NCBI GenBank assembly: GCA_028679075.1
Contig: JAJRCF010000004.1
Coordinates: forward strand, 1-64,000
Length of the DNA stretch: 64,000 nt
Source: Methanoregula sp.
GTDB lineage: Archaea; Halobacteriota; Methanomicrobia; Methanomicrobiales; Methanospirillaceae
Direction of reading: 5' to 3'
The translations under genes and the position numbers were made by a program. This document shows, in pieces, positions 8,663-17,379 of the stretch. The notes beneath the pieces were generated by a model. That model searched no databases and was not told where the DNA came from. It worked only from the letters and a program-made list of their open reading frames with translations. Numbering within the stretch: the stretch's first letter is position 1; each line of letters starts with the position of its first letter.

Positions 8663-9655
8663 ATGAACCCTGTCATTGAGACATTCAGCCTGACCAAACG
8701 CTTCGGATCGAATACCGCTGTCAACGCGCTCAGTCTGCGTATTGAGAAGGGGGAGGTTTTCGGGATTCTTGGCCCGAACGGGGCAGGAAAATCCACACTG
8801 TTGTCGATGCTCTGCACCATTCTCAAGCCAACCTCGGGAACCGCTACCGTCAATGGTTTCGACATCCTCCGGCAGCATCACGAAATCCGCCAGTCTATTG
8901 GCATTGTTTTCCAGGACCCGAGTGTGGACGCGGACATGACCGGCCTTGAGAATCTCCAGATGCATGCTGATCTCTATGATGTCCCGGTTTCCGAAGTCGG
9001 TGAACGGATCACGTCAGTCCTCAGGCTGGTCCAGCTGGAGGACCGGGCGAGCGATTACCTCTCCACCTACTCCGGCGGGATGCGGCGAAGGCTCGAGATC
9101 GCCCGCGGGCTCCTCCATTACCCGAAGGTGCTCTTCCTTGACGAGCCGACGATCGGCCTCGACCCCCAGAGCAGGGAGCACATGTGGGACCACATACGGA
9201 TGCTGCGGAAACGGGAGGATATGACGATCATCCTTACCACGCACTATATGGAAGAGGCCGACCGGCTCTGCGACCGCGTGGCCATCATCGACCACGGGAG
9301 GATCGTAGCGCTCGACAAACCCTCCGTACTGAAAAAAAGCCTGGGCGGGGACACCATCATCCTTGGAATAAAAGACGGGGAATCGCTCCGGGCGCTGCTT
9401 GTGGGCAATGGCATGGCAGAAAAAGTCGAGGTCCATAATGGCGAGGTCCGGGTAACCGTGGCAAACGCCAACATTCTTCTCCCCCGGATCATGGAGGCGG
9501 CAGCAACGGCCGGGATCTATATCGACTACGTCTACCTCAACCATCCCGACATGAACGATGTTTTCATCCATTACACGGGCCGGGACCTGCGGCATGAAGA
9601 GGCAAAGGCCCCGATGGGCAAGATGGCGATGATGCGCCGGAGGCGGGTGCGGTGA
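8663..9655 (+). CDS. ABC-2 type exporter ATPase (DrrA/CcmA-like)
   Basis: 330 aa ATPase. Walker A is GPNGAGKST at about residue 37, the signature is YSGGMRRRLEIA, and Walker B is VLFLDEPTIGLD, followed by an H-loop in LTTHYMEEADRLCDR. The C-terminal 100 residues match the DrrA accessory domain. It overlaps the permease at 9652 by 4 nt (GTGA), so the two form one exporter. The cargo is unknown; as part of the island it may export a chelator or modified product, or relieve toxicity. Confidence 0.92.
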   Translation: MNPVIETFSLTKRFGSNTAVNALSLRIEKGEVFGILGPNGAGKSTLLSMLCTILKPTSGTATVNGFDILRQHHEIRQSIGIVFQDPSVDADMTGLENLQMHADLYDVPVSEVGERITSVLRLVQLEDRASDYLSTYSGGMRRRLEIARGLLHYPKVLFLDEPTIGLDPQSREHMWDHIRMLRKREDMTIILTTHYMEEADRLCDRVAIIDHGRIVALDKPSVLKKSLGGDTIILGIKDGESLRALLVGNGMAEKVEVHNGEVRVTVANANILLPRIMEAAATAGIYIDYVYLNHPDMNDVFIHYTGRDLRHEEAKAPMGKMAMMRRRRVR

Positions 9656-10407
9656 GCGAGGTTCGGGGGATCTACACCCTCTGGCTCCGGGAGGTGAAGA
9701 AATTCCTGCGGGAGAAGCCCCGGCTTCTTAACGCGTTTGTCCAGCCACTTTTATGGCTCTTCATCTTTGGGACAGGCATGCGGTTCTCGGCCGGCGTAAC
9801 GGAATACAATTACCAGGAGTTCATCTTTCCCGGTCTCGTCTGCCAGGCAATGCTTTTTACCGCCATGTTCATGGGGATCTCGGTTATCTGGGACCGCGAG
9901 TTCGGCTTCCTGAAAGAGATCCTTGTCTCTCCTGTCTCACGGCCGTCCATCTTTCTTGGCAAGATGCTTGGGGCAAGCACCGATGTCATGCTGCAGGGGA
10001 TCATCATCTTCCCGTTCGCGTACCTCATCGGTGCCCGCATCGGTCTCCTGGTCTTTCTTGAGGCACTTCCCATCATGCTGCTCATCACCACCGGCCTTGT
10101 GTGCATCGGGCTGACGTTTGCCAGTGTCATGAAGAGCTTTGAAGGCTTCGGGCTCATCCAGACGTTCATCAACCTCCCGATGTTCTTTTTGAGCGGTGCG
10201 CTCTTCCCGTTAACAAACGTTCCGGACTGGCTGCGGTGGGTGAGCTTCTGCAACCCGCTCACGTACGGTGTGGATGCGATGCGGACGGTGATGATGGGCA
10301 ACGTCTTCGTGCCGCTCTTCCCGCTCTATATCGACATCGCGGTTCTCTTCGGGTTTGCCGTGGTCATGTTCCTTGTCGGGACGTGGGCGTTTTCCCGGAC
10401 GGAGTGA
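9652..10407 (+). CDS. ABC-2 type transporter permease (DrrB-like)
   Basis: 251 aa membrane component with about six hydrophobic segments. Typical ABC-2 features include LWLFIFGTGMRF, DREFGFLKEILVSPVSRPSIFLGKM (the conserved E-loop after helix 2) and FPLTNVPDWLRWVSFCNPLTYGVDAMR. The start is GTG 9652, overlapping the ATPase stop. It is the last gene of the plus arm; the neighbouring operon converges from 10632. Confidence 0.92.
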   Translation: MSEVRGIYTLWLREVKKFLREKPRLLNAFVQPLLWLFIFGTGMRFSAGVTEYNYQEFIFPGLVCQAMLFTAMFMGISVIWDREFGFLKEILVSPVSRPSIFLGKMLGASTDVMLQGIIIFPFAYLIGARIGLLVFLEALPIMLLITTGLVCIGLTFASVMKSFEGFGLIQTFINLPMFFLSGALFPLTNVPDWLRWVSFCNPLTYGVDAMRTVMMGNVFVPLFPLYIDIAVLFGFAVVMFLVGTWAFSRTE

Positions 10408-10631
10408 GTCTTTTGTTTGACTATTAAAAATAGGGATATCATGTTAGGGATATCATGTGCGAGCCTGACAGGCTGGTGAAGTTTTGAATGATCCCATCGA
10501 TCCGGGTATCGTTTCTTATTCACGAGTGAAGTTGAGGGGAAATACCTCCGCTAGAGCCGGTTTTTTCCCTACACGACATTGAAATTTTTTACGATTTCAG
10601 CATTATTGACCGGCATCCCAACCCACCCTTT
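10408..10631. other. Convergent intergenic region
   Basis: 224 bp between the stops of two convergent operons. It has T-rich stretches on both strands (for example TTTTTTCCC near 10561 and GAAATTTTTTACG near 10580) that could end transcripts. A short direct repeat ATATCATGT(T/G) occurs at about 10436-10458. No gene is seen. Confidence 0.5.
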
Positions 10632-11471
10632 TCACCCCATTGTTCCGTATTTTTGGAAATCAGGTCCGGCATGAAAAACCGGTATTTCCGTTTCGTTTCC
10701 ATGATGGACCGGCACATGCGCCGCTTTGATCACCATGAACGAGGGGATCCGCAGGTTACTGAGGACATCAGGGTCCCTCTTCCCTGGTCGTATATCCGGG
10801 ACCGGCTCATGGAGTGAGATGACGCACAATCCGTTTGTTTCAAGAGTATGGATATAGCGGGATAACGGGCGATGATAATGAAGGGTCGGGCCCCAGAAAT
10901 TCAGGCATTCTTTTTTTTCGCCGAGATAATCGCTCACCCTCTTATAGGATCTTGCCCCGGTTTCATCCCGGGCCCATTCACTGCAAAAAAATGACGGATG
11001 GGTTATGGAAAAGATGAACGATCCATCGGATTTAAGCACCCGGGAGAATTCCCCGATACTTGTTGCAATCTCCGGCAGGTCCATCAGGACCATGTTGGCG
11101 AGAACGATATCGAATGTCCTGCTCTCAACCGGAAGTGGGCGGGTCAGGTCCATGACTGAGTAGGTGATGGACGGATCAGGATTTTCTTCCCAAGCCATGC
11201 GAACCATCTCTTTAGATCCGTCAATTCCGGTAACCGTTGCACCCATCGCGGCGAGTCTCTTTGCATATCGCCCGTTTCCGCACCCGGCATCAAGGATCGT
11301 TTTCCCCTTAACATCCCCGATCATTTTGTCGACGACCGGTAAATAGGTGGAAACCTGGAAATCGGATGATCCCCCCGTGCTGTGTACATACCTGTCTGCA
11401 GCCTGATCCCAGAGAACCAGCGATTCATCGATGGGGGCAGTCATTCCAGGAAAATTTTGTGATTTGCGCAT
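10632..11471 (-). CDS. Class I SAM-dependent methyltransferase (UbiE/methyltransf_11 type)
   Basis: 279 aa. The SAM motif is ILDAGCGNGRYAKRLA, followed by VTGIDGSKEMV, a motif III region ITYSVMDLTRPLP and the post-motif FDIVLANMVLMDLPEI. The C-terminal half (FWGPTLHYHRPLSRYI, VPDIRPGK) matches small-molecule methyltransferases of this group. It is the last gene of the minus-strand transport operon, 9 nt after the histidine phosphatase gene. Substrate unknown. Confidence 0.85.
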   Translation of the reverse strand: MRKSQNFPGMTAPIDESLVLWDQAADRYVHSTGGSSDFQVSTYLPVVDKMIGDVKGKTILDAGCGNGRYAKRLAAMGATVTGIDGSKEMVRMAWEENPDPSITYSVMDLTRPLPVESRTFDIVLANMVLMDLPEIATSIGEFSRVLKSDGSFIFSITHPSFFCSEWARDETGARSYKRVSDYLGEKKECLNFWGPTLHYHRPLSRYIHTLETNGLCVISLHEPVPDIRPGKRDPDVLSNLRIPSFMVIKAAHVPVHHGNETEIPVFHAGPDFQKYGTMG

Positions 11472-11480
11472 AAGATTCCC

Positions 11481-12110
11481 TTATCTGGAGTGACTGGACA
11501 TATATGACATATCATTTATTTTTTGTATGATCCGCAACCCGTCATTATTTTCTTTTAACACCGACACCCCTCCCGACATTCCATGGAACGCGGTACGTTC
11601 CAGATCATCAATATTGTCGTGATGCCAGAGGAAGAAGAGCATATTCAGTGTGCCTCCGTGGGAGACAATGATAATGTTTTTTTCATCCGAACTCTGCATT
11701 TCCTGTAAGAACAAAAGCAACCGGGTATACAGATCCCGCTTTGATTCTGCATCTTCAAGGCACCGGAAATCCACCACCCGTTCCCGGGACTCCGGCCGAG
11801 CTTGGTTTTCCTGCAACCATTTCACCGATTTTCCCGTGGCACTTCCCATATGAAGTTCCCGGAGTTCTTTGCGGTACTTAGGTACAATGTTCAGGAAAGG
11901 AGCGATGATGTCAGCGGTCTGCCTGGCCCGCAATAAATCCGATGCGAACATAACATAATGCTGATCTCGTATTTCCTCTCTCAATGCTTCGCCAATATTT
12001 TTTGCCTGCTGCGTTCCCCTTTCGGTCAGTTCCCAGTCTGTCCAGCCGCCAATCATCCCGTTGGCATGATGGACGGACTGGGTATGCTGGATGGTGATTA
12101 GAGTTTTCAT
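11481..12110 (-). CDS. Histidine phosphatase family protein (phosphoglycerate mutase-like)
   Basis: 209 aa from ATG 12110; the track start at 12188 runs into the neighbouring gene. The catalytic motif is ITIQHTQSVHHANGM, where the usual RHG(E/Q) is replaced by QHTQ. So the phosphohistidine is present but the first arginine is not. The second part has FASDLLRARQTADII and the second catalytic histidine in VSHGGTLNMLFFLWH. Such proteins remove phosphate from small molecules (in bacteria, CobC acts on alpha-ribazole phosphate); the substrate here is unknown. The missing Arg may lower activity or change the substrate. Confidence 0.8.
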   Translation of the reverse strand: MKTLITIQHTQSVHHANGMIGGWTDWELTERGTQQAKNIGEALREEIRDQHYVMFASDLLRARQTADIIAPFLNIVPKYRKELRELHMGSATGKSVKWLQENQARPESRERVVDFRCLEDAESKRDLYTRLLLFLQEMQSSDEKNIIIVSHGGTLNMLFFLWHHDNIDDLERTAFHGMSGGVSVLKENNDGLRIIQKINDMSYMSSHSR

Positions 12111-12126
12111 TTTTGTCTCTTTTCGT

Positions 12127-12744
12127 TTACGAGGAGAATTCCCGGTACATCTTCTCCAGCGGATCCTTCCGGTCCACAAACATCGCACCGAATGAATCCG
12201 ATTTCCCGGTATCCGTGACCGTGCAGTAGTTCATCGAAGTATTCGACCCGGTCATGAATAGCGGCCTGGCCATCCCAAGATCCCACGAACCATCAGGCCG
12301 GTAAACAGCATCGTCAATCTCAAGGTGCACGACCTTTCCCATGATGAGGACGTAACGCGGCTCCTCAAAGAGCTTATCGAGCATGCATTCCATCCAGGCA
12401 TAGCACCCTTTGATGCCGGGCGGCCCGACCACGACCGAGGGTTTTTCGTCAAGCCCCGCAAGTTCGAACTCGTCCGCTTCGGGCGGGGAGTACCGTGCGG
12501 TCGGGATTACCTTGTCGGCGAAACCCGTACCGGCAAGGTTGATGACGAATTCCCCGGTTGCCCGGATGTTATCGAGCGTGTCCCGCCGCTTTGCCGTTGC
12601 AATGCAGACAAGATCGAGTGGGCGAAGTACCGGCATCACGCACCCGTACGGGGCGATGTTCCGCACGCCTTCTCTGCTTATGGTCGAGATAAACGTGACC
12701 GGCAGGGGGATAATTGATTCCCTCTTGAATGGTTTCAGGATCAT
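12127..12744 (-). CDS. Flavin reductase family protein (FMN-binding split barrel)
   Basis: 205 aa: PVTFISTISREGVRNIAPYGCVMPVLRPLDLVCIATAKRRDT is the FMN-binding core and GEFVINLAGTGFADKV follows, as in flavin reductase-like flavoproteins that share a fold with the 4474 gene but little sequence. It lies 16 nt upstream of the phosphatase gene and 42 nt after the methyltransferase gene in the minus operon. Pairing a flavoprotein with a chelate importer would fit reductive release of a metal, but that is inference. Confidence 0.85.
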   Translation of the reverse strand: MILKPFKRESIIPLPVTFISTISREGVRNIAPYGCVMPVLRPLDLVCIATAKRRDTLDNIRATGEFVINLAGTGFADKVIPTARYSPPEADEFELAGLDEKPSVVVGPPGIKGCYAWMECMLDKLFEEPRYVLIMGKVVHLEIDDAVYRPDGSWDLGMARPLFMTGSNTSMNYCTVTDTGKSDSFGAMFVDRKDPLEKMYREFSS

Positions 12745-12786
12745 TTCTTCACCGTTCGCGTTCGATCAGCCCGCAAGCGGGTTGCT

Positions 12787-13659
12787 TCAACGTTCCTCAT
12801 CGTTCCTCCGCATGTCCCAGACCATCATGCCCGTCATGGCCTTGGTCTGTGACGAATACTTCCCGTCCGTTGCCCGGGCCGTGAAATACTCCCGCATCCG
12901 TTCCTTCATTGGCTCATCAATCTCCTTTGTCGAGCTGAAGAAACCAGAAACGGTGTCTACCATCTCATCAACGGTCTCTTCCCCATTCCAGAGATCCTGC
13001 CGGATCCTGACAATCGGGCGGTACCCGTTCATGTACAGATACATGAAGGGATTCGGGAACCCGTGGGAGTTCTGCCGGAACTCTTCGTTGAAGAGCATGC
13101 GGTAGAGCTCATGGTATGCCGGGTCCCACTGGCGGTCTATCCACCCGCTGTAATAGCAGACCCCTTTTGCCGCTTCGAGCATAAGGCTGAATGCTTCCGG
13201 AGTCTGCACGGCCGGTGTCATCGAAGCGATGACAAGGTCGAAGTTCTTCCGGAACCCCAGGTCATCGAGGTCAACCTCGTCCCATGAGACGAGGACCGTC
13301 CGCTCAACGGAGGCCTTTTCTTCTTCCGCTTTCATCGAAAGGTGCCTGAGCATCTCGGAAGAGAAGTCAACTGCAGTCACCCGGGCTCCCATTTTTGTAA
13401 GCGGGATGGCAAGGGCGCCGGTGCCGGCACCGATGTCGAGCACCGTAGCACCATCGATCTCAAGGCCGGTCTGCCCGATAAGATCGAGCACAGCTGCGAG
13501 CCGGTCTTCCTTACGGCCGGCAGGTTTCTTCGCGAACTGACCGGCCCGGTTGTCCCAGAACCCGGCCTGCATCGGCCCGCGGTTCTTTCCGTGGCTGACT
13601 GCCTGTTTCCAGTATTCCGTCCAGTACCTGCTGTTCTCATTTTGGATGGTATCTGTCAT
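12787..13659 (-). CDS. Class I SAM-dependent methyltransferase
   Basis: 290 aa. An N-terminal helical section (NENSRYWTEYWKQAVSHGKNR) precedes the SAM fold with VLDIGAGTGALAIPLTKMGARVTAVDFSSEML and FDLVIASMTPAVQTPEAF. Start ATG 13659 overlaps the stop of the ATPase gene by 4 nt, so translation is coupled. Methyltransferases of this type are often seen beside peptide/nickel-type ABC transporters in methanogens (recollection, not checked); a role in making or altering a metal-binding small molecule is inference. Confidence 0.85.
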   Translation of the reverse strand: MTDTIQNENSRYWTEYWKQAVSHGKNRGPMQAGFWDNRAGQFAKKPAGRKEDRLAAVLDLIGQTGLEIDGATVLDIGAGTGALAIPLTKMGARVTAVDFSSEMLRHLSMKAEEEKASVERTVLVSWDEVDLDDLGFRKNFDLVIASMTPAVQTPEAFSLMLEAAKGVCYYSGWIDRQWDPAYHELYRMLFNEEFRQNSHGFPNPFMYLYMNGYRPIVRIRQDLWNGEETVDEMVDTVSGFFSSTKEIDEPMKERMREYFTARATDGKYSSQTKAMTGMMVWDMRRNDEER

Positions 13660-15425
13660 GGTTTCAACTTCCTGTCATCTGCTCTCATTTCCTGTGCGTG
13701 GTCATGGTCATGGCAGCAGAGCCCGATCCGCGCTCCCACGAGCCTGCGTGTATACCCGGTTTTCGGGGAGAGCATCACATCGTGGGCATTACCCGTCTCC
13801 ACAATCCTGCCGGCATCCATGACCGCGATCCTGTCGGCAATCTTCAGGGTCAGGGAAAGGTCATGGGAGATGTAGATCATGGCAAAACCCCGCCGGTTCT
13901 GGAGTCCCTTTAGCAGACGCAGCACGTTTGCTGCCGTCGACACGTCCAATGCGGAGGTGATCTCATCGGCAATGAGCAGTCTGGGTTTCATGATCATGGC
14001 CCGTGCAAGCGCAACCCTCTGCCGCTGGCCGCCGCTCAGCTCCCCACAGTACTTACCAAGGAACTGATCGGTCGAGGGGAGCCTGACCAGGTCCAGGGCC
14101 TCCTTAACCATCCGCAGCCGTTCTTCCCCATCGCCAATCTTGTTGATATCGAGCGGCTCCTTTACAGCATCACATACCGTGAAACGGTTGCTGGTGGAGC
14201 TGAACGGGTCCTGGAAAACAATCTGGATGCCCCGGAAGCGATGGCCCTGGGTTCCCCCGTGCACGCTCCCGTTCATGAACAGGACATTCCCGGTTTCAGG
14301 AACGAGGACCCCTGCAAGAATATGGGCAAGAGTGGACTTGCCAGAACCGGTCTGGCCCACAACCGCCAGTACTTCTCCCTCGTGGATTTCCAGATCAACA
14401 TCATCGACAGCCTGAAGCGTCTTCTTGTCCGGAAGGGGATACCTGAACCGGAGCCCCTCTGCTTTCAGGAGCGTTGCAATGCCCCCCCGGTGACACGCGA
14501 TCTCCCTCCCATTCCCGCAGGGTCGTAGGAACGGCGCCGTCTCCCGGCAGGCATCGACCGGCTGCGTGCAACGCAGGTTGAACGGACATCCGGTCTGTTT
14601 TTCTCCGGCAGGCGAATCCCCCGGGATTCCCCAGAGATCTTTGTACAGGAAGATATCCGGGGTTGCATGGATGAGGCCGCGGGTATAAGGATGCCGGGGG
14701 TCGTTGAGGATCTCAGGGGTTGGCCCGCTCTCGACAATCGTGCCGGAATACAGGACAATCAGTCGCGATGCAAGAGAGGACACAAATGTGATGTCGTGGG
14801 ATATCAGGACCATGCTGTACCCGCGGGTTTTCTGAAGGGAATAAAGGAGTTCGCGGATCTCTTTTCGCGTGAAGGCATCGAGCGCGGATGTCACCTCATC
14901 GAGAACGATTAGCCGGGGGTCGCAGGAGAGGGCCATGGCAAGCATTGCCCGTTGTCGCATGCCGCCGGAGAGCTGGTGGGGATAGACATTCATCCAGGAC
15001 GGGTCGAGACCGACCATGACAAAGAGATCCACACACCGGGCTTTTGCCTCTGAGGGGGTTATGGGAAGATGACGGAGCATGGGTTCAGTCACCTGCTCCC
15101 CGATCGTCATCACCGGGTTTAAGGCCTCAAGGCTGTTCTGGAACACGATGGCGATCTCTTTCCACCGGAGCTGGTTCATCTCCGGAACCGTGAGGGATGA
15201 GAGATCTCTGCCTTCAAACGAGACCCTGCCGGATACGCTTGCGCTGTGGCCGAGCATGCGCAGGATGCTTAAGGCAATCGTGGTCTTGCCGCTGCCGGAC
15301 TCCCCGACAATCCCGAGGATCTCTCCCGGCTGCAGATAAAACGAAACGCCGTCAACCGCCTGCACGGTGTGACTGTCAAGACGGTACTGGCATTTCAGGT
15401 CGCTGACTTCCAGCAGGGTCATCAT
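13656..15425 (-). CDS. Fused double ATPase of a peptide/nickel-type ABC transporter (DppD-DppF fusion)
   Basis: 589 aa from ATG 15425, overlapping the previous permease stop; the track's longer N-terminus is read-through of that gene. There are two ABC cassettes in one chain. The first has Walker A GESGSGKTT, signature LSGGMRQRAML and the DppD-type cysteine-rich C-terminal stretch CPFNLRCTQPVDAC. The second has Walker A GQTGSGKST, signature LSGGQRQRVALARA and Walker B LLIADEITSALD. In most bacteria these are two genes (dppD/dppF, nikD/nikE); a fusion keeps them equimolar. It energises the two permeases upstream. Confidence 0.93.
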   Translation of the reverse strand: MMTLLEVSDLKCQYRLDSHTVQAVDGVSFYLQPGEILGIVGESGSGKTTIALSILRMLGHSASVSGRVSFEGRDLSSLTVPEMNQLRWKEIAIVFQNSLEALNPVMTIGEQVTEPMLRHLPITPSEAKARCVDLFVMVGLDPSWMNVYPHQLSGGMRQRAMLAMALSCDPRLIVLDEVTSALDAFTRKEIRELLYSLQKTRGYSMVLISHDITFVSSLASRLIVLYSGTIVESGPTPEILNDPRHPYTRGLIHATPDIFLYKDLWGIPGDSPAGEKQTGCPFNLRCTQPVDACRETAPFLRPCGNGREIACHRGGIATLLKAEGLRFRYPLPDKKTLQAVDDVDLEIHEGEVLAVVGQTGSGKSTLAHILAGVLVPETGNVLFMNGSVHGGTQGHRFRGIQIVFQDPFSSTSNRFTVCDAVKEPLDINKIGDGEERLRMVKEALDLVRLPSTDQFLGKYCGELSGGQRQRVALARAMIMKPRLLIADEITSALDVSTAANVLRLLKGLQNRRGFAMIYISHDLSLTLKIADRIAVMDAGRIVETGNAHDVMLSPKTGYTRRLVGARIGLCCHDHDHAQEMRADDRKLKP

Positions 15426-16336
15426 ACACCCCCGGCCTGCCGGAGGCGCGGATCCAGTACCTGTTCGAGGTCCCGGCTGATGAACGCAAGGCTGGTAACG
15501 AGGGTGATCAGGGCAACGAGCGGGGGAATGAGCCACCACTGCCAGAACGGGGTAAAATAGATGGATTTGAAACTGGTTGCATAATAGAGCATCATACCCC
15601 AGCTTTTTGAAGTCGGGTCACCGAGCCCGAGGAAAGCAAGCCCTGATTCCGCAACAATCGCGTACGAGGTGATGCCAAGGATGAGGACAAAGAGGATCGG
15701 GAGCACTTCCGGCAGGATATGCTGGCGGAGGATGTAAAACGGTGTTCCCCCGTAATTTTTTGCTGCGATGATGTACGTGTTGGTTTTCATTGCAAGAGTC
15801 TGGGCTCGGGCAATCCGGGCAGGTTTTGCCCAGCTGAACAGGATGAGGACAAGGATGACATTGACGATGCTCGGGCCCATGAACGCAGAAATGACGATGA
15901 GGAGCGGGAAACTGGGCAGGGCCATGAGGATGTCGACTGTCCGCATCAGCAGCTGGTCTGCCATTCCCCCGAGATATCCGGCAAGGATACCGAGTATTCC
16001 TCCGCCAATTCCGGCAATAAGCGCCACAACCAGCCCAATGACAAGGCTCATCCTTGCACCATAGCAGATCTGGGACCAGATGTCCATTCCCAGCTCGTCC
16101 GTGCCGAGAAGATGCTTCTGTCCCGGTGGCTCCAGGGAATTTCCTGTGATCTTATCCGGGGGGTATGCTGACAGGAGTGGCGCAAAAAGGGCAACGATCA
16201 GGATCAGGGCGATCCCGCACAACCCGATTTTTCCCTCAATACTGAACCGGGACAGAATGCTTTCCGAAGTGTCGATCATTCCCTTCAGGAATGATCCTCC
16301 TGGCATGCCATAGCGGGGGAAAAAACCGGATACCAT
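15422..16336 (-). CDS. ABC transporter permease (DppC/NikC type)
   Basis: 304 aa. An N-terminal helix (GLCGIALILIVALFAPLLSAY) is followed by the extracytoplasmic segment GTDELGMDIWSQICYGARMSL, typical of DppC/NikC. The EAA loop is TNTYIIAAKNYGGTPFYILRQHILPEV, and five to six hydrophobic helices are present. Start ATG 16336 sits 5 nt after GGAGG; the track's TTG 16339 is one codon earlier. It lies between its partner permease (9 nt gap) and the fused ATPase (4-nt overlap). Confidence 0.93.
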   Translation of the reverse strand: MVSGFFPRYGMPGGSFLKGMIDTSESILSRFSIEGKIGLCGIALILIVALFAPLLSAYPPDKITGNSLEPPGQKHLLGTDELGMDIWSQICYGARMSLVIGLVVALIAGIGGGILGILAGYLGGMADQLLMRTVDILMALPSFPLLIVISAFMGPSIVNVILVLILFSWAKPARIARAQTLAMKTNTYIIAAKNYGGTPFYILRQHILPEVLPILFVLILGITSYAIVAESGLAFLGLGDPTSKSWGMMLYYATSFKSIYFTPFWQWWLIPPLVALITLVTSLAFISRDLEQVLDPRLRQAGGV

Positions 16337-16345
16337 CAAATCCTC

Positions 16346-17332
16346 CTAATCCGACACCCTCGGGTCAAGCTTCCGGTAGACCTGGTCCACAAGCAGGTTG
16401 CAGAGAAGGATCGAGACAGCGGTAACGAGCAATATGCCCTGAATAAGCGCATAGTCCCGGTTCACTACCGCACTCCGCAGGGTCAGCCCGATCCCGGGAT
16501 AGCTGAAGACGGTCTCGACCAGCACTGCGCCGCCCATCATCAGCCCGATCATGAAACCGGTCCGCGTCACCACCGGGAGAAGCGCATTCCGGAGCGCATG
16601 GCGTGTCCAGACGATTCTCTCTCCCAGGCCTTTGGCATATGCAGTACGGATGTAATCCTTTGATGATACCGTAATGAGCGTGTTACGCGTCAGCAGGTAC
16701 ACACCGGTGAGCTGGGCAAGGGCAAGCGTGAGGACAGGGAGGAATGCATGATGGGCAATGTCCAGTGCCTGATCCACTACCCCGGCATAGTGGGCAAACG
16801 GTGTGACGGCGCCTGCCAGCGGTAAGAGTTTGAGCCAGACGCAGAATATGAGAAGGAGGATGATCCCCAGCAGGAACGAGGGAATTTCGGAAAACGCGAT
16901 CAGGCCGGTCATCATGACCCGGTCCGAGCGCTTCTTCCGGTTCCGTGCAGAGATCAGCCCGAGAATGATCCCGACTGCGGTGCTCAGGGCGGTTGCGCAG
17001 AAAATAATCAGGATCGTCCACGGGAGGTGAATGAGGATAACGCTGGTCACGGGTATCTTGTAATAGATGCTCTGTCCGAAGTCACCGTGTGCCATATTTG
17101 CCAGGTACCGGAAGAACTGTTCATGCAGCGGGAGGTCCATACCATAATAGCTGATAAAGTACTGGCGCTGCTCCTCCGTCATAGTGACAATGTCCTCACC
17201 CTGGACATCCGATGACGTTGTCGAGAACGGATCGCCCGGCATCATCCGGGGCAGAAAAAAGTTAATGGCAAGGATCACGAGCAGGGTGATGACGAACCTG
17301 ATGATGAGAGTGTTCCTCGTCTTCTCGTTCAT
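16346..17332 (-). CDS. ABC transporter permease (DppB/NikB type)
   Basis: 328 aa. The N-terminal helix FVITLLVILAINFFLPRMMPGDPF carries the family's PGDP motif. GMDLPLHEQFFRYLANMAHGDFGQSIYYK matches the DppB periplasmic segment, and the EAA loop is SKDYIRTAYAKGLGERIVWTRHALRNALLPV. About six membrane helices are present. It follows the binding-protein gene by 47 nt and precedes the DppC-type permease. Confidence 0.93.
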   Translation of the reverse strand: MNEKTRNTLIIRFVITLLVILAINFFLPRMMPGDPFSTTSSDVQGEDIVTMTEEQRQYFISYYGMDLPLHEQFFRYLANMAHGDFGQSIYYKIPVTSVILIHLPWTILIIFCATALSTAVGIILGLISARNRKKRSDRVMMTGLIAFSEIPSFLLGIILLLIFCVWLKLLPLAGAVTPFAHYAGVVDQALDIAHHAFLPVLTLALAQLTGVYLLTRNTLITVSSKDYIRTAYAKGLGERIVWTRHALRNALLPVVTRTGFMIGLMMGGAVLVETVFSYPGIGLTLRSAVVNRDYALIQGILLVTAVSILLCNLLVDQVYRKLDPRVSD

Positions 17333-17379
17333 CTGCTGTTACCTGCCCTGCCTGCGCCTGTTCTCACCGGTAATCGGGA

